64,000 nucleotides of DNA from M3007 sp031373665 (lineage in GTDB: Bacteria > Bacteroidota > Bacteroidia > Chitinophagales > Saprospiraceae): contig JANMMZ010000043.1 of the NCBI GenBank assembly GCA_031373665.1, forward strand, positions 130,221 to 194,220, in the 5' to 3' direction. How positions within the stretch are numbered: position 1 is the stretch's first letter; each line of letters begins with the position of its first letter. The position numbers and the translations under genes were made by a program. This document shows, in pieces, positions 41,958 through 52,336 of the stretch. The notes below the pieces were generated by a model. That model searched no databases, was not told where the DNA came from, and saw only the letters and a list, made by a program, of their open reading frames with translations.

Positions 41958-43427
41958 CTATTTCAAATGCCACATTTTGGTATTAAGGTCATCTGCACCT
42001 TGTCTTCCAACGGCATCATTATAACTTTTAGCATTGAGTGCTTGCTCAATGATTGGATACCTAAAGCGTACAGGAATCAAATTATTATTCTGATTAGATG
42101 GACCCGCTTTCAATGCTGGTATTCCAGTGCGGCGCCAGTCAAACCAAGCCTCTAAGCCTTGGAAATACAATGAAATCCATTTTTGGAATCCAATTTTTGC
42201 AAGTTTTTCACTAGAAGATCCCTCATATGAGGTTTGGGCACGGGTCAGGTAATCAGCAGGAATCGTAAGGCCATAAAATGCAAACGATCCAGATACGCCA
42301 TTTTCATAATATGTTTTTGCCGTTCCTAAAATTAAGCCTTTTTCAGCCGCTTCAGCCAATAAAAACTGTAATTCAGCATAGGTCATAACTACTCCTTTCG
42401 CAATGCTAAGTCCTTGAGTAGAGACTGCTTGCTCATAATACAATGTGCCAATGGTTGACTGAAACTGTGGACCACCATTGAATTGCAATGCTTCAACATC
42501 ATTAAGTCCATTAGGGATACCGATGTACTCTGGATTAGCACCACCAATAGTACCAGGTGTTGGGCGAAAGAAAATAGGTATCCGTGTATCGCCTAGGCTT
42601 TTCAAGGTATCCATCAATGTCTTACTAGCGCGAAACTCATTGAATGAACCAATACGTGAAGAGTGAAGCGGAAACTGATCTGGAGATGCAGCAGCATACG
42701 AAAACACTGCATTGTCTGCAACGCTTTCAAAAATTGGATTGGCCGTAGGATTGTCAACAATAGCCTTCAAATCTGCACTGACATCACGTTTGCGAGAAAT
42801 GCGCATCAATGCGCGAATCCTAAGTGAATTAGCCAATTTTTTCCACTTGGTAACGTCTCCTTTGAAAATCACATCACCTGCCACCAATTCTGAAGAAGTA
42901 CCCAATAATTCATTGGCTGTTTTCAAATCAGCTAAAATTCCATTATAGATTTGCTCTTGTGAGTCATACGCTGGAAGGTTCTGGCCAGTTTTAGCCTGTG
43001 TCGCTTGAGAATATGGAATATCACCATAGGCATCAGTTGCCAAAGAGAACATCCAAGATTTCAAAACTAAGGCTACTCCTTTGTAGTTCTTTTCACCATT
43101 AGCATCGCTTTGTACAATAATATTTTGCACATCACGCATGTTATCAAATACGTTGTTCCATATATTGTTCAACTCTCCCCAAAGATATCGGTCTTCATTT
43201 ACGAATTGGTTTTTAGCCGTATGCTGTATCACAATATTTCCAATGCCCCAAGTTTCGCTCAACAAAGAGTTCATCATATCACGCTCAATTTGTGGCAACA
43301 GCAGTGCTGAACTCACTTCAATCGGCGCGTTTGGGTTGGTATTAATATCGTCAAAATTTTTGGTGCAGCCTAGAGAAAAAATCATTAGACCAAAAATAAA
43401 GAAATGTTTTATCGAAATATTTTTCAT
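41958..43427 (-). CDS. SusD/RagB-family nutrient-binding lipoprotein
   Basis: The protein has 489 residues. The signal ends in lipobox SLGC (Cys about residue 21), followed by TKNFDDINTNPNAPIEVSSA, a hallmark of the SusD-like_2 (PF12771) subgroup. The remaining sequence has the helical TPR-like SusD scaffold (GVALVLKSWMFSLATDAYGD, PYSQATQAKTGQNLPAYD, AELQFLLAEAAEKG, WISLYFQGLEAWFDWRRTG). It sits on the outer face of the outer membrane and delivers ligand to the SusC porin 84 bases upstream in the same operon. No polysaccharide-degrading enzymes are near; the next genes are phosphonate-related, so the ligand may not be a glycan. Confidence 0.95.
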   Translation of the reverse strand: MKNISIKHFFIFGLMIFSLGCTKNFDDINTNPNAPIEVSSALLLPQIERDMMNSLLSETWGIGNIVIQHTAKNQFVNEDRYLWGELNNIWNNVFDNMRDVQNIIVQSDANGEKNYKGVALVLKSWMFSLATDAYGDIPYSQATQAKTGQNLPAYDSQEQIYNGILADLKTANELLGTSSELVAGDVIFKGDVTKWKKLANSLRIRALMRISRKRDVSADLKAIVDNPTANPIFESVADNAVFSYAAASPDQFPLHSSRIGSFNEFRASKTLMDTLKSLGDTRIPIFFRPTPGTIGGANPEYIGIPNGLNDVEALQFNGGPQFQSTIGTLYYEQAVSTQGLSIAKGVVMTYAELQFLLAEAAEKGLILGTAKTYYENGVSGSFAFYGLTIPADYLTRAQTSYEGSSSEKLAKIGFQKWISLYFQGLEAWFDWRRTGIPALKAGPSNQNNNLIPVRFRYPIIEQALNAKSYNDAVGRQGADDLNTKMWHLK

Positions 43428-43511
43428 ATAAATATGATTGAATAGATGGAAAATAGTACCTGAAAGCCAAATATTGTATTGACTTTCAGATACATTTTTT
43501 AAAAAATTAAT

Positions 43512-46500
43512 TTAGAAACGGAAGTTCAAGTTAACACCCCAACTGCGAGTAGAGGGTAAAGCAACTGACTCTACACCTGGGATCACAGTACCGCCAGAAG
43601 TAGATGAAGTTTCAGGATCAATGTGTGGTACTTCTGTCCACAGTGCCAAATTGCGGCCTACCAAACTAACACTAAAGTCACGAAGGCCTGACTTTCCCCA
43701 TACTTTATTTGGGATCGTGTAGCCTAGGCGCACTTCACGAAGTTTTACAAATGAAGCGTCATAGACAACGCCCTCTATTAATCGGCGACCTAAAGTGTAG
43801 GTTGTATGCCATTCACGCGAACTCAACTTAACTGTATTTGGGCTATAAGTACCGTCGGCATTTTTCACAACACCTTCACCTATTACGCCATTACCTGCTT
43901 GAGTCAAATCATATCCATTGGCACGACCCTCTAGTGTCTCTACCAATTGACCTCCCTCACGACCGACTGTTTGGGTATGGCTATATACCTCGCCACCATA
44001 CCGAATATCCAATAATGTACCGAGTGATATACCTTTGAATGTGAAAGTATTGCTGATACCTCCCAGCCAATCTGGGTTGTAGTTGCCCAGTTTCACACGA
44101 GTTGAAGTTGCTTCTGGTTTGCCTGCTGAGTTATATACTACTTGGCCTACAGATTTGCCAGAAGCATCGTAGTATTTTGAATTAGGGTCACTGCTAACAC
44201 GTTCAAAACCAATACCATACATATCTCCCATTTGCTCACCTACACGCGCCTCTACAGTTACATAGCGATTTGCGATCACGTAGTTGGTTACAGCCTGACC
44301 AGTGATTGGGTCATTGAATAATTCTTTAACCTCGCTGCGGTTGCGTGAGAAATTAAGCGCAACATCCCAAGAGAAATTACGTGTTTTGACTGGAGTTGCA
44401 TTGAAAGTAATTTCAATGCCTTGGTTTTGAATCAAACCAGCATTGATAATACGCGCAGAATAACCAGATGTGCCTGTTAAAGGAATTGGTAAAATTTGGT
44501 TTTCGCTATTCGTATTATAGTATGTGAAATCTATACCCATACGATTCTTGAAAAACCGAAGGTCAAAACCTGTCTCTATCGAAGTAGATATTTCAGGCTT
44601 TAAATCAGAGTTCACTAGGGTAGGGGACTCACTGTAAGAAGGCGATCCCAATACTGCCGTTTGTGCATTGTAAACCGCAGCCAATTGGTATGGGTCAGTA
44701 TCATTACCAACTTGTGCTAGTCCCAAACGAAACTTTGCAAAAGACAATACATTGCTCTGCATTTTGAGGGCATCAGTCAGTACAAAACTAAGGTTAGCGG
44801 CGTAATACAAATAACTGCGAGAATCGCTAGGAAGCGTGCTAGACCAGTCATTGCGTGCAGATAGATCAAGGTAAAGGAAGTTATCAAAGCCAAGTTGGCC
44901 TGTAGCGTAAAGTGAATTGATCCGCTTCTCTGTAAATGGGGTTCCGGCTAGGTTTTGAACCGCTACACGAGAGTTGCTCAAAGTAAATATACCAGGCACC
45001 GCAAGTTCTGGAGCGATCACATCTGAGTAACGACCAACTTGACGCATGGCATTGCCACCTACTCCAAGATTCAAATCAAAACGCTCTGTCAATGCTTTTT
45101 TATAGCCTAACAAAAAATCTACGTTGGTTTCAGTAAAGCCAACGCGCTCCTCACGGTAACTACCGCGTTGAAAACGCTGGGTGCTGTATGCACGCTTACG
45201 AGCACGAAACTCATTGCTTGCATCTGTACCGCCACGAACCATCAAACTTAGGTCTTTGGTGATGTCATAAGTCAACGACAAGTTGCCAAAAACGCGGTCA
45301 ATATCTTGGCTATTGGTGTTTTCAAACAAACCAAAATAAGGATTATCATGATAATTGTAGTTAGAGTTAAATTGATTCAAACCTTCACGGCCTGCCATCC
45401 AGTAATCCCTCATGGCAGCCACATTAGCACCACGACCCAACCAACAGTTGAATAGGTACATGATGTTTTCTGTGCCATAACTTAAATTTGGACGGTTTGA
45501 ACTGGTGTTCTTCATATAGTTGATGGCTGTTCTAACCTTCAATTTTGGGCTAAGGTTGTATCCACCAGCAAAAGCAACGGTATTGCGCTTTAAGTCTGTA
45601 TTTGGAACAGTACCTGTCTGATCAAGCCAAGTGTAAGAAAGGCGGAAATCGCTCTTATCATTGCTTCCTGATACTGCCACATTGTGGGTCTGAGTAATAC
45701 CAGTTTCAAAGAAGTCGCGTACATTATTTGGAGATGCTACCCAAGGCGTAGGAGTGATTTCACCCCTTGCTGCCAATTGTTGTGTAAGATTGACAGGGCC
45801 GATATTAGCAAATAAGTTGCCTACATCACCACCCCTAAAACCATTAGAGGTTGGGCCATCAAATTGCTTCAATAATTGACCATCGAATCTAGGACCCCAG
45901 TTTTCATCTACACCGTCAGCAGAACCGCCACCGTTGCCATCTTTAAAATCAAATATACCACCCAAGCCTTGGCCATAGGTGTTTTGGTAATCCGGCAAAC
46001 GCAAAACATTTTCAGCAGTCACCGTAGAGTTGACAGAAACGCCAATACCTTTAGTGTTCTTGCCCGACTTTGTTGTAATCAAGATTACACCGTTGTTTGC
46101 ACGTGATCCGTATAGGGCGGCTGCACTTGCTCCTTTCAATACAGTAATAGATTCTACATCATCTGGATTGACAAAACCGGCACCATTGCCATAATCGGCA
46201 TCTTGGTAACTATTGCCACTAGATCCACGCTGTTCATTACTAATCGGCACCCCATCAACTACAAATAGAGGCTGATTGCGATTGATGTTTAACGATCGTT
46301 CGCCCCTTATAGTGACACGAGCCGAAGAGCCGATGCCAGAAGGATTGCCTACAATAGTCAAACCAGCGATTTTTCCAGATAAAGCACTCACGATATTAGT
46401 TTCGCGAGCCTTATCTAAATTATCGCCTTTTACCTCTTGTACAGAGTAGCCGAGCGATTTTTTTTCACGACTAATACCTAAAGCCGTGACTGTCACTTCG

Positions 46501-46814
46501 TTCAATTGATTGTCTGGAACAAGATCAATTGCAACAGTGGAACCACTGATAGAAACTGACTGGGGGACATACCCAACATAAGATACCAAAAGTACCTCAC
46601 CTTGTATTGCCTCAATAGAAAATGTTCCATTTCCATCAGTGACAGTGCCGCGAGAAGTGCCTTTAACCGAAACGGTAGCACCTGTTAATGTTTCTTTGGA
46701 TTCTGAATCTGTTACAGTACCAGTAATGCGTTGAGCATCAACGGTTTGCACAGAAATTAATGCTAAAACAAGGGCATAAAATAGACCCTTGAAGGAGACG
46801 TAAAGTGCCTTCAT
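43512..46814 (-). CDS. SusC/RagA-family TonB-linked outer membrane protein
   Basis: The protein has 1100 residues. The signal peptide ends at VDAQ. Residues ~28-110 form the CarboxypepD-regulatory-like domain (ITGTVTDSESKETLTGATVS, VSYVGYVPQSVSI). The plug includes ALSGKIAGLTIVGNPSGIGS, the SusC signature RGERSLNINRNQPLFVVDG, and SAAALYGSRANNGVILITTK. The barrel ends with FSVSLVGRNLALWTEVPHID and a C-terminal Phe (NLNFRF). It forms the lidded porin of a SusCD transporter with the following gene. A -7 element lies at 46909-46916. No ECF sigma/anti-sigma pair is next to it. Confidence 0.96.
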   Translation of the reverse strand: MKALYVSFKGLFYALVLALISVQTVDAQRITGTVTDSESKETLTGATVSVKGTSRGTVTDGNGTFSIEAIQGEVLLVSYVGYVPQSVSISGSTVAIDLVPDNQLNEVTVTALGISREKKSLGYSVQEVKGDNLDKARETNIVSALSGKIAGLTIVGNPSGIGSSARVTIRGERSLNINRNQPLFVVDGVPISNEQRGSSGNSYQDADYGNGAGFVNPDDVESITVLKGASAAALYGSRANNGVILITTKSGKNTKGIGVSVNSTVTAENVLRLPDYQNTYGQGLGGIFDFKDGNGGGSADGVDENWGPRFDGQLLKQFDGPTSNGFRGGDVGNLFANIGPVNLTQQLAARGEITPTPWVASPNNVRDFFETGITQTHNVAVSGSNDKSDFRLSYTWLDQTGTVPNTDLKRNTVAFAGGYNLSPKLKVRTAINYMKNTSSNRPNLSYGTENIMYLFNCWLGRGANVAAMRDYWMAGREGLNQFNSNYNYHDNPYFGLFENTNSQDIDRVFGNLSLTYDITKDLSLMVRGGTDASNEFRARKRAYSTQRFQRGSYREERVGFTETNVDFLLGYKKALTERFDLNLGVGGNAMRQVGRYSDVIAPELAVPGIFTLSNSRVAVQNLAGTPFTEKRINSLYATGQLGFDNFLYLDLSARNDWSSTLPSDSRSYLYYAANLSFVLTDALKMQSNVLSFAKFRLGLAQVGNDTDPYQLAAVYNAQTAVLGSPSYSESPTLVNSDLKPEISTSIETGFDLRFFKNRMGIDFTYYNTNSENQILPIPLTGTSGYSARIINAGLIQNQGIEITFNATPVKTRNFSWDVALNFSRNRSEVKELFNDPITGQAVTNYVIANRYVTVEARVGEQMGDMYGIGFERVSSDPNSKYYDASGKSVGQVVYNSAGKPEATSTRVKLGNYNPDWLGGISNTFTFKGISLGTLLDIRYGGEVYSHTQTVGREGGQLVETLEGRANGYDLTQAGNGVIGEGVVKNADGTYSPNTVKLSSREWHTTYTLGRRLIEGVVYDASFVKLREVRLGYTIPNKVWGKSGLRDFSVSLVGRNLALWTEVPHIDPETSSTSGGTVIPGVESVALPSTRSWGVNLNFRF

Positions 46815-46908
46815 AAAATAAAAAATTAGTGTTTAAAATTATACTAAAAACTGGAATAAGAATGTGGTGTGCTAGAGCATATCTATAAGAGTCGGTTAAA
46901 TGATGGCG

Positions 46909-46916
46909 CAAAAGTA
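46909..46916 (-). promoter_or_regulatory. Putative -7 element (TACTTTTG) for susC/susD
   Basis: Minus-strand TACTTTTGC matches the Bacteroidota element, 95 bases upstream of the SusC ATG. The remaining gene-free bases 46917-47258 hold only the palindrome listed next and A/T-rich sequence. Confidence 0.45.
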
Positions 46917-47067
46917 GTTAGTGCTCAAATAGTGCTGCTAAATATGCCTTTAAGTTTGGGTTAAGTATATACTAAGTCAATGTTTTGTTGGTTTTGAGCG
47001 TGGATAGGGTAGGGGGATGCTAAAAAGACGTAAACCACATGTACATATCAATGTGGGATGTTTTGTT

Positions 47068-47164
47068 GCCATGCGAGGGTCTTACGACCCGCAGCACCAG
47101 TAATTAAGTGGAACTTAGCCTAGAGAATATATGGATAGTGCGGGTCGTAAGACCCTCGCATGGC
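47068..47164. repeat. REP-like nested palindrome: perfect 26-bp inverted repeat
   Basis: Arms at 47068-47093 and 47139-47164 are exact reverse complements around a 45-base spacer. Each arm contains its own small hairpin, GGGTC-TTAC-GACCC (47077-47090) and GGGTC-GTAA-GACCC (47142-47155). It lies between the SusC 5' region and the TamB 3' end. Confidence 0.8.
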
Positions 47165-47258
47165 AGTCGGATGCGAAGTTGCGGGCGATAGTGAACAATT
47201 TCATTTACCATTTATTTAACATAATATAAATTATAGAAAAATAATGCCCCAAAAAAGA

Positions 47259-50200
47259 TCACTTCTTGAACTGGTTTTTCACGCCAGAAATCAAATCATC
47301 GAAAGATTCGTAGTCTCTTCGGAAACTAATACCGCCGCCGATACGAGAACGTGTACCGCCGCCCGTAGGATCTGGCTCTCTACGCTGATACACTTTTAAA
47401 CGCCAACGACGATTTTCGGTAAGTACAAACTCAATGGCAACATCTTCACCTAAAAACCCTTCTTGTGTTGTACCAAATTTATTGAGTCCAAATTGGGAGC
47501 CTACATTTACAAGAACCCTATCATTGGCAAAACCGCTGCTTAATCGCACCTGGAGTTCGCGACCACCTTGTAAATTGCTTGGTTGTCCACTGATGACATC
47601 GTTTTGGTACTCATTGTATGCAATATCAAAGTCAATGCTAGAAACGCTTTTTCCAAACAATTCGGAGGCTAAACCCGTCAAATATCCCGATAATTGGCCA
47701 CTTAACACTTGGCTAAGCGTATTCACCGCAGAGGCTGTATAATCTTGTGTTTGCGCAAAAGCACCAGATGATGGCAAAAACTGCCCTATTACTATTAGGC
47801 CGAATACTTGCCTTGACAACTCATTTTGATCCTGCCTAATTAGACGTAATCTGCTGTCTGCCAATGTTTTAAGTTGTGGAGACACATTTGGAAAATCAAG
47901 ATCAAACGTAATATTGGGCTTCATTAAATCACCATCAAGGTGCATCGTAACCACGACTAAAGTACCTTTAGAGGCATCAGAAATGAGGGTTTGATCTGCA
48001 CCTGTGACCAATAGTTCGTCTTTAATCAAATTGTAGAGCGAGGTATTATCTTCGTAGGTGGCATCTAGGTCAATAAGCGCATTATAAGGGTCGCCAAACC
48101 ACTTAATGGTACCGCCATCCTTTACATTAAATGGCTTGTTTACGATGTTCAATAAGGTAAAATTATATTCCCCTTTTTTGATAACATAACCACCATCCAT
48201 CTTGAACTCGCCTTCACGGTTGATGCTCAATTTTATGTCGCCCTCTCCCCTACTCTTGATTAAGTCGCCCGCTTGTTCATCAAATATCAATTGAACCTCT
48301 GCTTCTTCTGTTACAGAGAGATTCATTTCAAGATTAAGCCCTTTTAACTCGCTTTTTACGTTTTTTTGTTCGTTTTTAAGGCTATCTAAGTTAATTTTGC
48401 GCTTAAACTTAATAAAATTAATTTCATTAACTTCGCTAGCACTGGTCAATGGGATATATAGCCGCGATTCCTTCCCTGTCGTAGCATCTATCCGAATATT
48501 GGTGCGCACAAATGAACCTGTAAATTGCGCATCAAATGCGCCAATACCTTGTCCATAATATAGTTCATTGTTCAGTTTGGAAGTATTAAGCATCATAAAC
48601 GAATCATCGTTCGATTTGATAGAGCAAGCCAACTCCCATTTACTGAAATGATCGTGTCGGATTCCACCTTTTATTTTAGCACTGTGCAGTCTTCTGGGTG
48701 AAGCATCCCAAATGGTTGCTCCATCAGCCCAAATACTGTAGTCAGTCAATACAACTCGTTGGCTATCGATATAACAGGTAGTGTTCAAGTAATTTATTTT
48801 AGTACTGCCTGTCACCCAAACTTCTCCGTTCACCCCTACCCTATTCACGGGGCCACCCACCATGATTTCTCCATCCAATTTTCCAGTAGTATTGGAAATA
48901 CCCGGGATAAAAGTCTGCAAAATTTCCATTGGAAATTTACGAATGGACACTTTATTTTGAATCTCCCCGCCTTTAACGATCAGATCTACTTCCTCCACTA
49001 GTTTGGTGTCGCTACCATTGGGTCGGTAAGCACCTGCTAGTCGCAGCTGTTGGTTTTCATAATTCAAGAGAATTTTCCACCAAACGGGCCCTGTTAGGCT
49101 ATCGGCTTCGATATTTCCGTTGATATCACCGTAAGGTATTCCATTTACAAAAACAGTATCCGTAGCAATAAAAGTGCTGATACCTTTTGCGGTGAATACA
49201 TCCTGAATTTTTACATCAAAGTCGAAAAGTTTTCCTCTTAATTTGACCGACTTTCGCTTGATAATCGGGTTAATAAAGTCCAAATCAAAGTTGGCTAAAG
49301 CCACCGACAGACCCCTACCGTTGTTGAAACTATCAATAACGATACGTCTATTTTCATTGAAAAATTCAAAATTATTGGTAGCGAAATACCCTTTACTAAA
49401 TCGTATATAGTTATCATCCGAGATCACCCATTCATCATTGAACAGGGCAAGGTTGGAGGCGTCAAACTTTACCTGCCAAAGGCTATCAACGATTGAAAGT
49501 ATGCCGGATAAGTTTACCGCTTTCACGAAACTGGACGTATCCTTCCCTTCCGCGCTGAAATTAAAACTCAGGTCATCTTTATTCAATAAACCTTGGAAGT
49601 TGATGGGAGCCAAATCCCTTCCTTTGACACTGCTTATGGGCACATCCACAACAAATTGGGCACTATTCCCCCGCCCTATCCAATTCAACTTAACTTTTTC
49701 TGCCTTGATAGCCCCAGATCTGATTTCTGGCACATATAAATTCAAGAGTGTTTCCCCATTTTCCCCATTTACTTTCGCATTGGCTCTGATCTCAAATAGG
49801 GTATCAATATTGGAAAATAGTTGGGGTAAATCTTGCAAATCTTTGATGTGCAGATCAATCACATAATTATCATTGATGGACAAGGAGTCCACTGTGGGCA
49901 TTCCTAATTTTTTGGAAATTTCAGGATGGTAATAGGCAAATAAGTCCCTCAAGTGATTGCCGACTTTTCTAAGGTCGAAACGCCCTTTGAGTTCAGCATC
50001 CATAATATCAGAGCGAATGCTAAAGTAATTAGATCCGTCTGCCTGATACGACGATGTAAATCTCAGAGAATCGATGATATGTGTAAAGTTTCGTTGCTCT
50101 CCAATCTCTATAATTTTAAAATTTCGCAACATAGCAGTGCCATTCAGATTTTGCCAACTGCTACCACTTAACCGCATCTGCTCCACTTGCCCTATTATAT

Positions 50201-52190
50201 TCCAATCTTCATCCAATAGGTTCAACGCATTGACATCTAATCGCTTTAAGTCAGCCTTGAATAAAAACTGTGGGATGCTATCTTTCATGTTGACGTTGCC
50301 ATCAAAATTAAAGACTACATTGGGGTCATTGATGCCCAATTTCCCATCAAAAACAAACTCGCTAAATACGCCGTTCATTTTCAGGTTTTTATAGTCATAA
50401 CCTTTGTAATAGAAGTGATCTATAGCACCCTCCACTTTTGTTTTCATGGTTGAAAAGGTCAAACCTGTAGAACCTTCGGCTATGTTGACTTTAAATGCCA
50501 TATCACCAAAATCCTGGCGATTGCCCGTCCATGCCGCCAAATCAAACCGAGTCATGTCTAAGTAGCCAGAATAAGAGGCTTTTTCTTTTCCATCTTTGAG
50601 GTTTAGGTTCATGTCAATTACCCCTTTTCCTATATCGCTATTTAAGTCTCCATGTACAATGTGACTGAATCCGTAAAAGATCTGATAGTCACCCACAAAA
50701 GATATGTTACCAAGTGCATAAAATTGCTTGGGTGGTTTAAAGCCCGGAATAATACGGCTAATAGTAGTCAAATCTGACTGTAGTTTTTCAAACTTGAATT
50801 CTATGATTCTTTCATCTAGTTTTCCTCCCAGATTTTCTGCTCTAAAGTTGCAATTGGCATAAGTATTCTCAGAAAGTTTAATGTATAATCCTTCACCTTT
50901 CAATCGCTTCCCTATCTTACCCTTCAAATGACCGCTAATGACAGCGGCCTGATCTTTATTATTTTTTAAAAAAATATTCTCAGATAAATTTCTATCAAAA
51001 TGCAATATATCTCCAATTAAAATATGCGAAGCATCTGAAAGATTTAAATCTAAGGAAATTTTATTCTCAAAGTCATAATAATCCTTATATCTATTATAAT
51101 TCATGATAACTTCGCCTCCAAGATTAGTTCCAGATGTTTGTATTTTAAACTGATAAAGCGCGGTTATCGTATCATTTACTATGATTTTGGAGGCTTCTGA
51201 GTGCAATACTGCAAGCCCTGACGCTTCTTTGGCAGATAGATTTTTTAAAACACCTTCAAAATTCAAATCATCCGTGAATTTGATGTCTTCTGCTTGAATA
51301 TTGATGTCTGTAACTACCAAATGGTTAAAATCCATTACCGTCGCTGGAGTGGTTTTAGCAGGTGACCGATGAAACATATTCAAGTTAAATTGGGTATTTA
51401 CCAGTGAAAACTTATCAATATTAAATCGCATCGGTATTCGCACCTTTGCTAAGAAGTCGGATACGCTGCTATCTTGTTGTATCTTAGGGAGTTTATTGGA
51501 TGGAAATTCCTCATAATTAAAAACCAACCCGTCAAGATCAATATTGCGAATATCCACAATATCAGAGCCTATGTCTATATTATCAACTTGTATTTGTCCT
51601 TTAGGAATATTGAAGTATATTTTTTGGCCTTTGACCTTGTCGTCTTGAAGAAACTGTATATCGTTGAGCCTCAGTCTCTGTATTTTCACAGAGAATGGGG
51701 CGGTGTTTGACTTTGGTTCTTTTGATTTAGTTCTCAGTTTAGAAAGCCATGCATGCAAATTGCTGTCGTACTCCCCCACCCCACGCTGCATGTTGATTTG
51801 GACGTTGCTCAAGGCGATTTCATCAAACTCTAAGCGTGCATAAATTGCCGTAAAAAAATTGGATTTGGTAAAGGCCGTGAATTTTTTCACATATATTAGT
51901 GGATTGCCTTTGAGGTCTTCTATGTACAGGCCATCCAGTATGACATAGTCAAAAAAACCAATGTCAACATGTTCAATTGCAACCTTTGTTCCTGTTTTTT
52001 CACTGAGCCAAGCCGTGGCTTTCGCTGCCAACCAATTTTGTGCAAATGGCATTTGCAGCAAGAAATAAAGAAAGGTAAATAGAAGGGCAACAGCGAACAC
52101 CAGATTCTCAGCCCTACGTAAAGTCGCTTTGGTCAGCGACCAAAGGCGCTGCCAAATTGAAAGGGAGGAATCTGATTGTTGATCGGACAT
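47259..52190 (-). CDS. tamB: TamB/AsmA-type translocation and assembly protein (DUF490)
   Basis: The protein has 1643 residues. A charged N-terminus is followed by one membrane helix (ENLVFAVALLFTFLYFLL, residues ~28-46) and MPFAQNWLAAKATAWLSEKT, the usual TamB opening. The body is a long repetitive beta-rich periplasmic groove. The C-terminal ~450 residues form the DUF490 domain, with GEFKMDGGYVIKKGEYNFTL, DPYNALIDLDATYEDNTS, SPQLKTLADSRLRLIRQDQ and VFGLIVIGQFLP. Family knowledge: bridges inner and outer membranes and moves phospholipids or helps barrel assembly. TamA is not adjacent. The gene is monocistronic with its own -7 element. Confidence 0.93.
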   Translation of the reverse strand: MSDQQSDSSLSIWQRLWSLTKATLRRAENLVFAVALLFTFLYFLLQMPFAQNWLAAKATAWLSEKTGTKVAIEHVDIGFFDYVILDGLYIEDLKGNPLIYVKKFTAFTKSNFFTAIYARLEFDEIALSNVQINMQRGVGEYDSNLHAWLSKLRTKSKEPKSNTAPFSVKIQRLRLNDIQFLQDDKVKGQKIYFNIPKGQIQVDNIDIGSDIVDIRNIDLDGLVFNYEEFPSNKLPKIQQDSSVSDFLAKVRIPMRFNIDKFSLVNTQFNLNMFHRSPAKTTPATVMDFNHLVVTDINIQAEDIKFTDDLNFEGVLKNLSAKEASGLAVLHSEASKIIVNDTITALYQFKIQTSGTNLGGEVIMNYNRYKDYYDFENKISLDLNLSDASHILIGDILHFDRNLSENIFLKNNKDQAAVISGHLKGKIGKRLKGEGLYIKLSENTYANCNFRAENLGGKLDERIIEFKFEKLQSDLTTISRIIPGFKPPKQFYALGNISFVGDYQIFYGFSHIVHGDLNSDIGKGVIDMNLNLKDGKEKASYSGYLDMTRFDLAAWTGNRQDFGDMAFKVNIAEGSTGLTFSTMKTKVEGAIDHFYYKGYDYKNLKMNGVFSEFVFDGKLGINDPNVVFNFDGNVNMKDSIPQFLFKADLKRLDVNALNLLDEDWNIIGQVEQMRLSGSSWQNLNGTAMLRNFKIIEIGEQRNFTHIIDSLRFTSSYQADGSNYFSIRSDIMDAELKGRFDLRKVGNHLRDLFAYYHPEISKKLGMPTVDSLSINDNYVIDLHIKDLQDLPQLFSNIDTLFEIRANAKVNGENGETLLNLYVPEIRSGAIKAEKVKLNWIGRGNSAQFVVDVPISSVKGRDLAPINFQGLLNKDDLSFNFSAEGKDTSSFVKAVNLSGILSIVDSLWQVKFDASNLALFNDEWVISDDNYIRFSKGYFATNNFEFFNENRRIVIDSFNNGRGLSVALANFDLDFINPIIKRKSVKLRGKLFDFDVKIQDVFTAKGISTFIATDTVFVNGIPYGDINGNIEADSLTGPVWWKILLNYENQQLRLAGAYRPNGSDTKLVEEVDLIVKGGEIQNKVSIRKFPMEILQTFIPGISNTTGKLDGEIMVGGPVNRVGVNGEVWVTGSTKINYLNTTCYIDSQRVVLTDYSIWADGATIWDASPRRLHSAKIKGGIRHDHFSKWELACSIKSNDDSFMMLNTSKLNNELYYGQGIGAFDAQFTGSFVRTNIRIDATTGKESRLYIPLTSASEVNEINFIKFKRKINLDSLKNEQKNVKSELKGLNLEMNLSVTEEAEVQLIFDEQAGDLIKSRGEGDIKLSINREGEFKMDGGYVIKKGEYNFTLLNIVNKPFNVKDGGTIKWFGDPYNALIDLDATYEDNTSLYNLIKDELLVTGADQTLISDASKGTLVVVTMHLDGDLMKPNITFDLDFPNVSPQLKTLADSRLRLIRQDQNELSRQVFGLIVIGQFLPSSGAFAQTQDYTASAVNTLSQVLSGQLSGYLTGLASELFGKSVSSIDFDIAYNEYQNDVISGQPSNLQGGRELQVRLSSGFANDRVLVNVGSQFGLNKFGTTQEGFLGEDVAIEFVLTENRRWRLKVYQRREPDPTGGGTRSRIGGGISFRRDYESFDDLISGVKNQFKK

Positions 52191-52266
52191 AAATATTGAG
52201 TAATACGCTTGGACTATCTAAAACGAAAGAGTGTGCATACTGGTGTACACACACTCTTTCGCGAGG

Positions 52267-52274
52267 CAAAATTA
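52267..52274 (-). promoter_or_regulatory. Putative -7 element (TAATTTTG) for tamB
   Basis: Minus-strand TAATTTTGCC matches TAnnTTTG and lies 77 bases ahead of the ATG at 52190. Confidence 0.4.
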
Positions 52275-52336
52275 CAGTATTTTTTCATATCAGTAGGCAT
52301 TGCCACTGATACTTAGTATTTCTTTAAAGAAATATG

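Noticed and set aside
41958..46814. SusCD as a polysaccharide utilisation locus
   Set aside because: No glycoside hydrolase, polysaccharide lyase or sulfatase lies nearby; the neighbours are phosphonate-type genes.
47068..47164. Inverted repeats as IS ends
   Set aside because: Only 45 bases lie between the arms, with no transposase.
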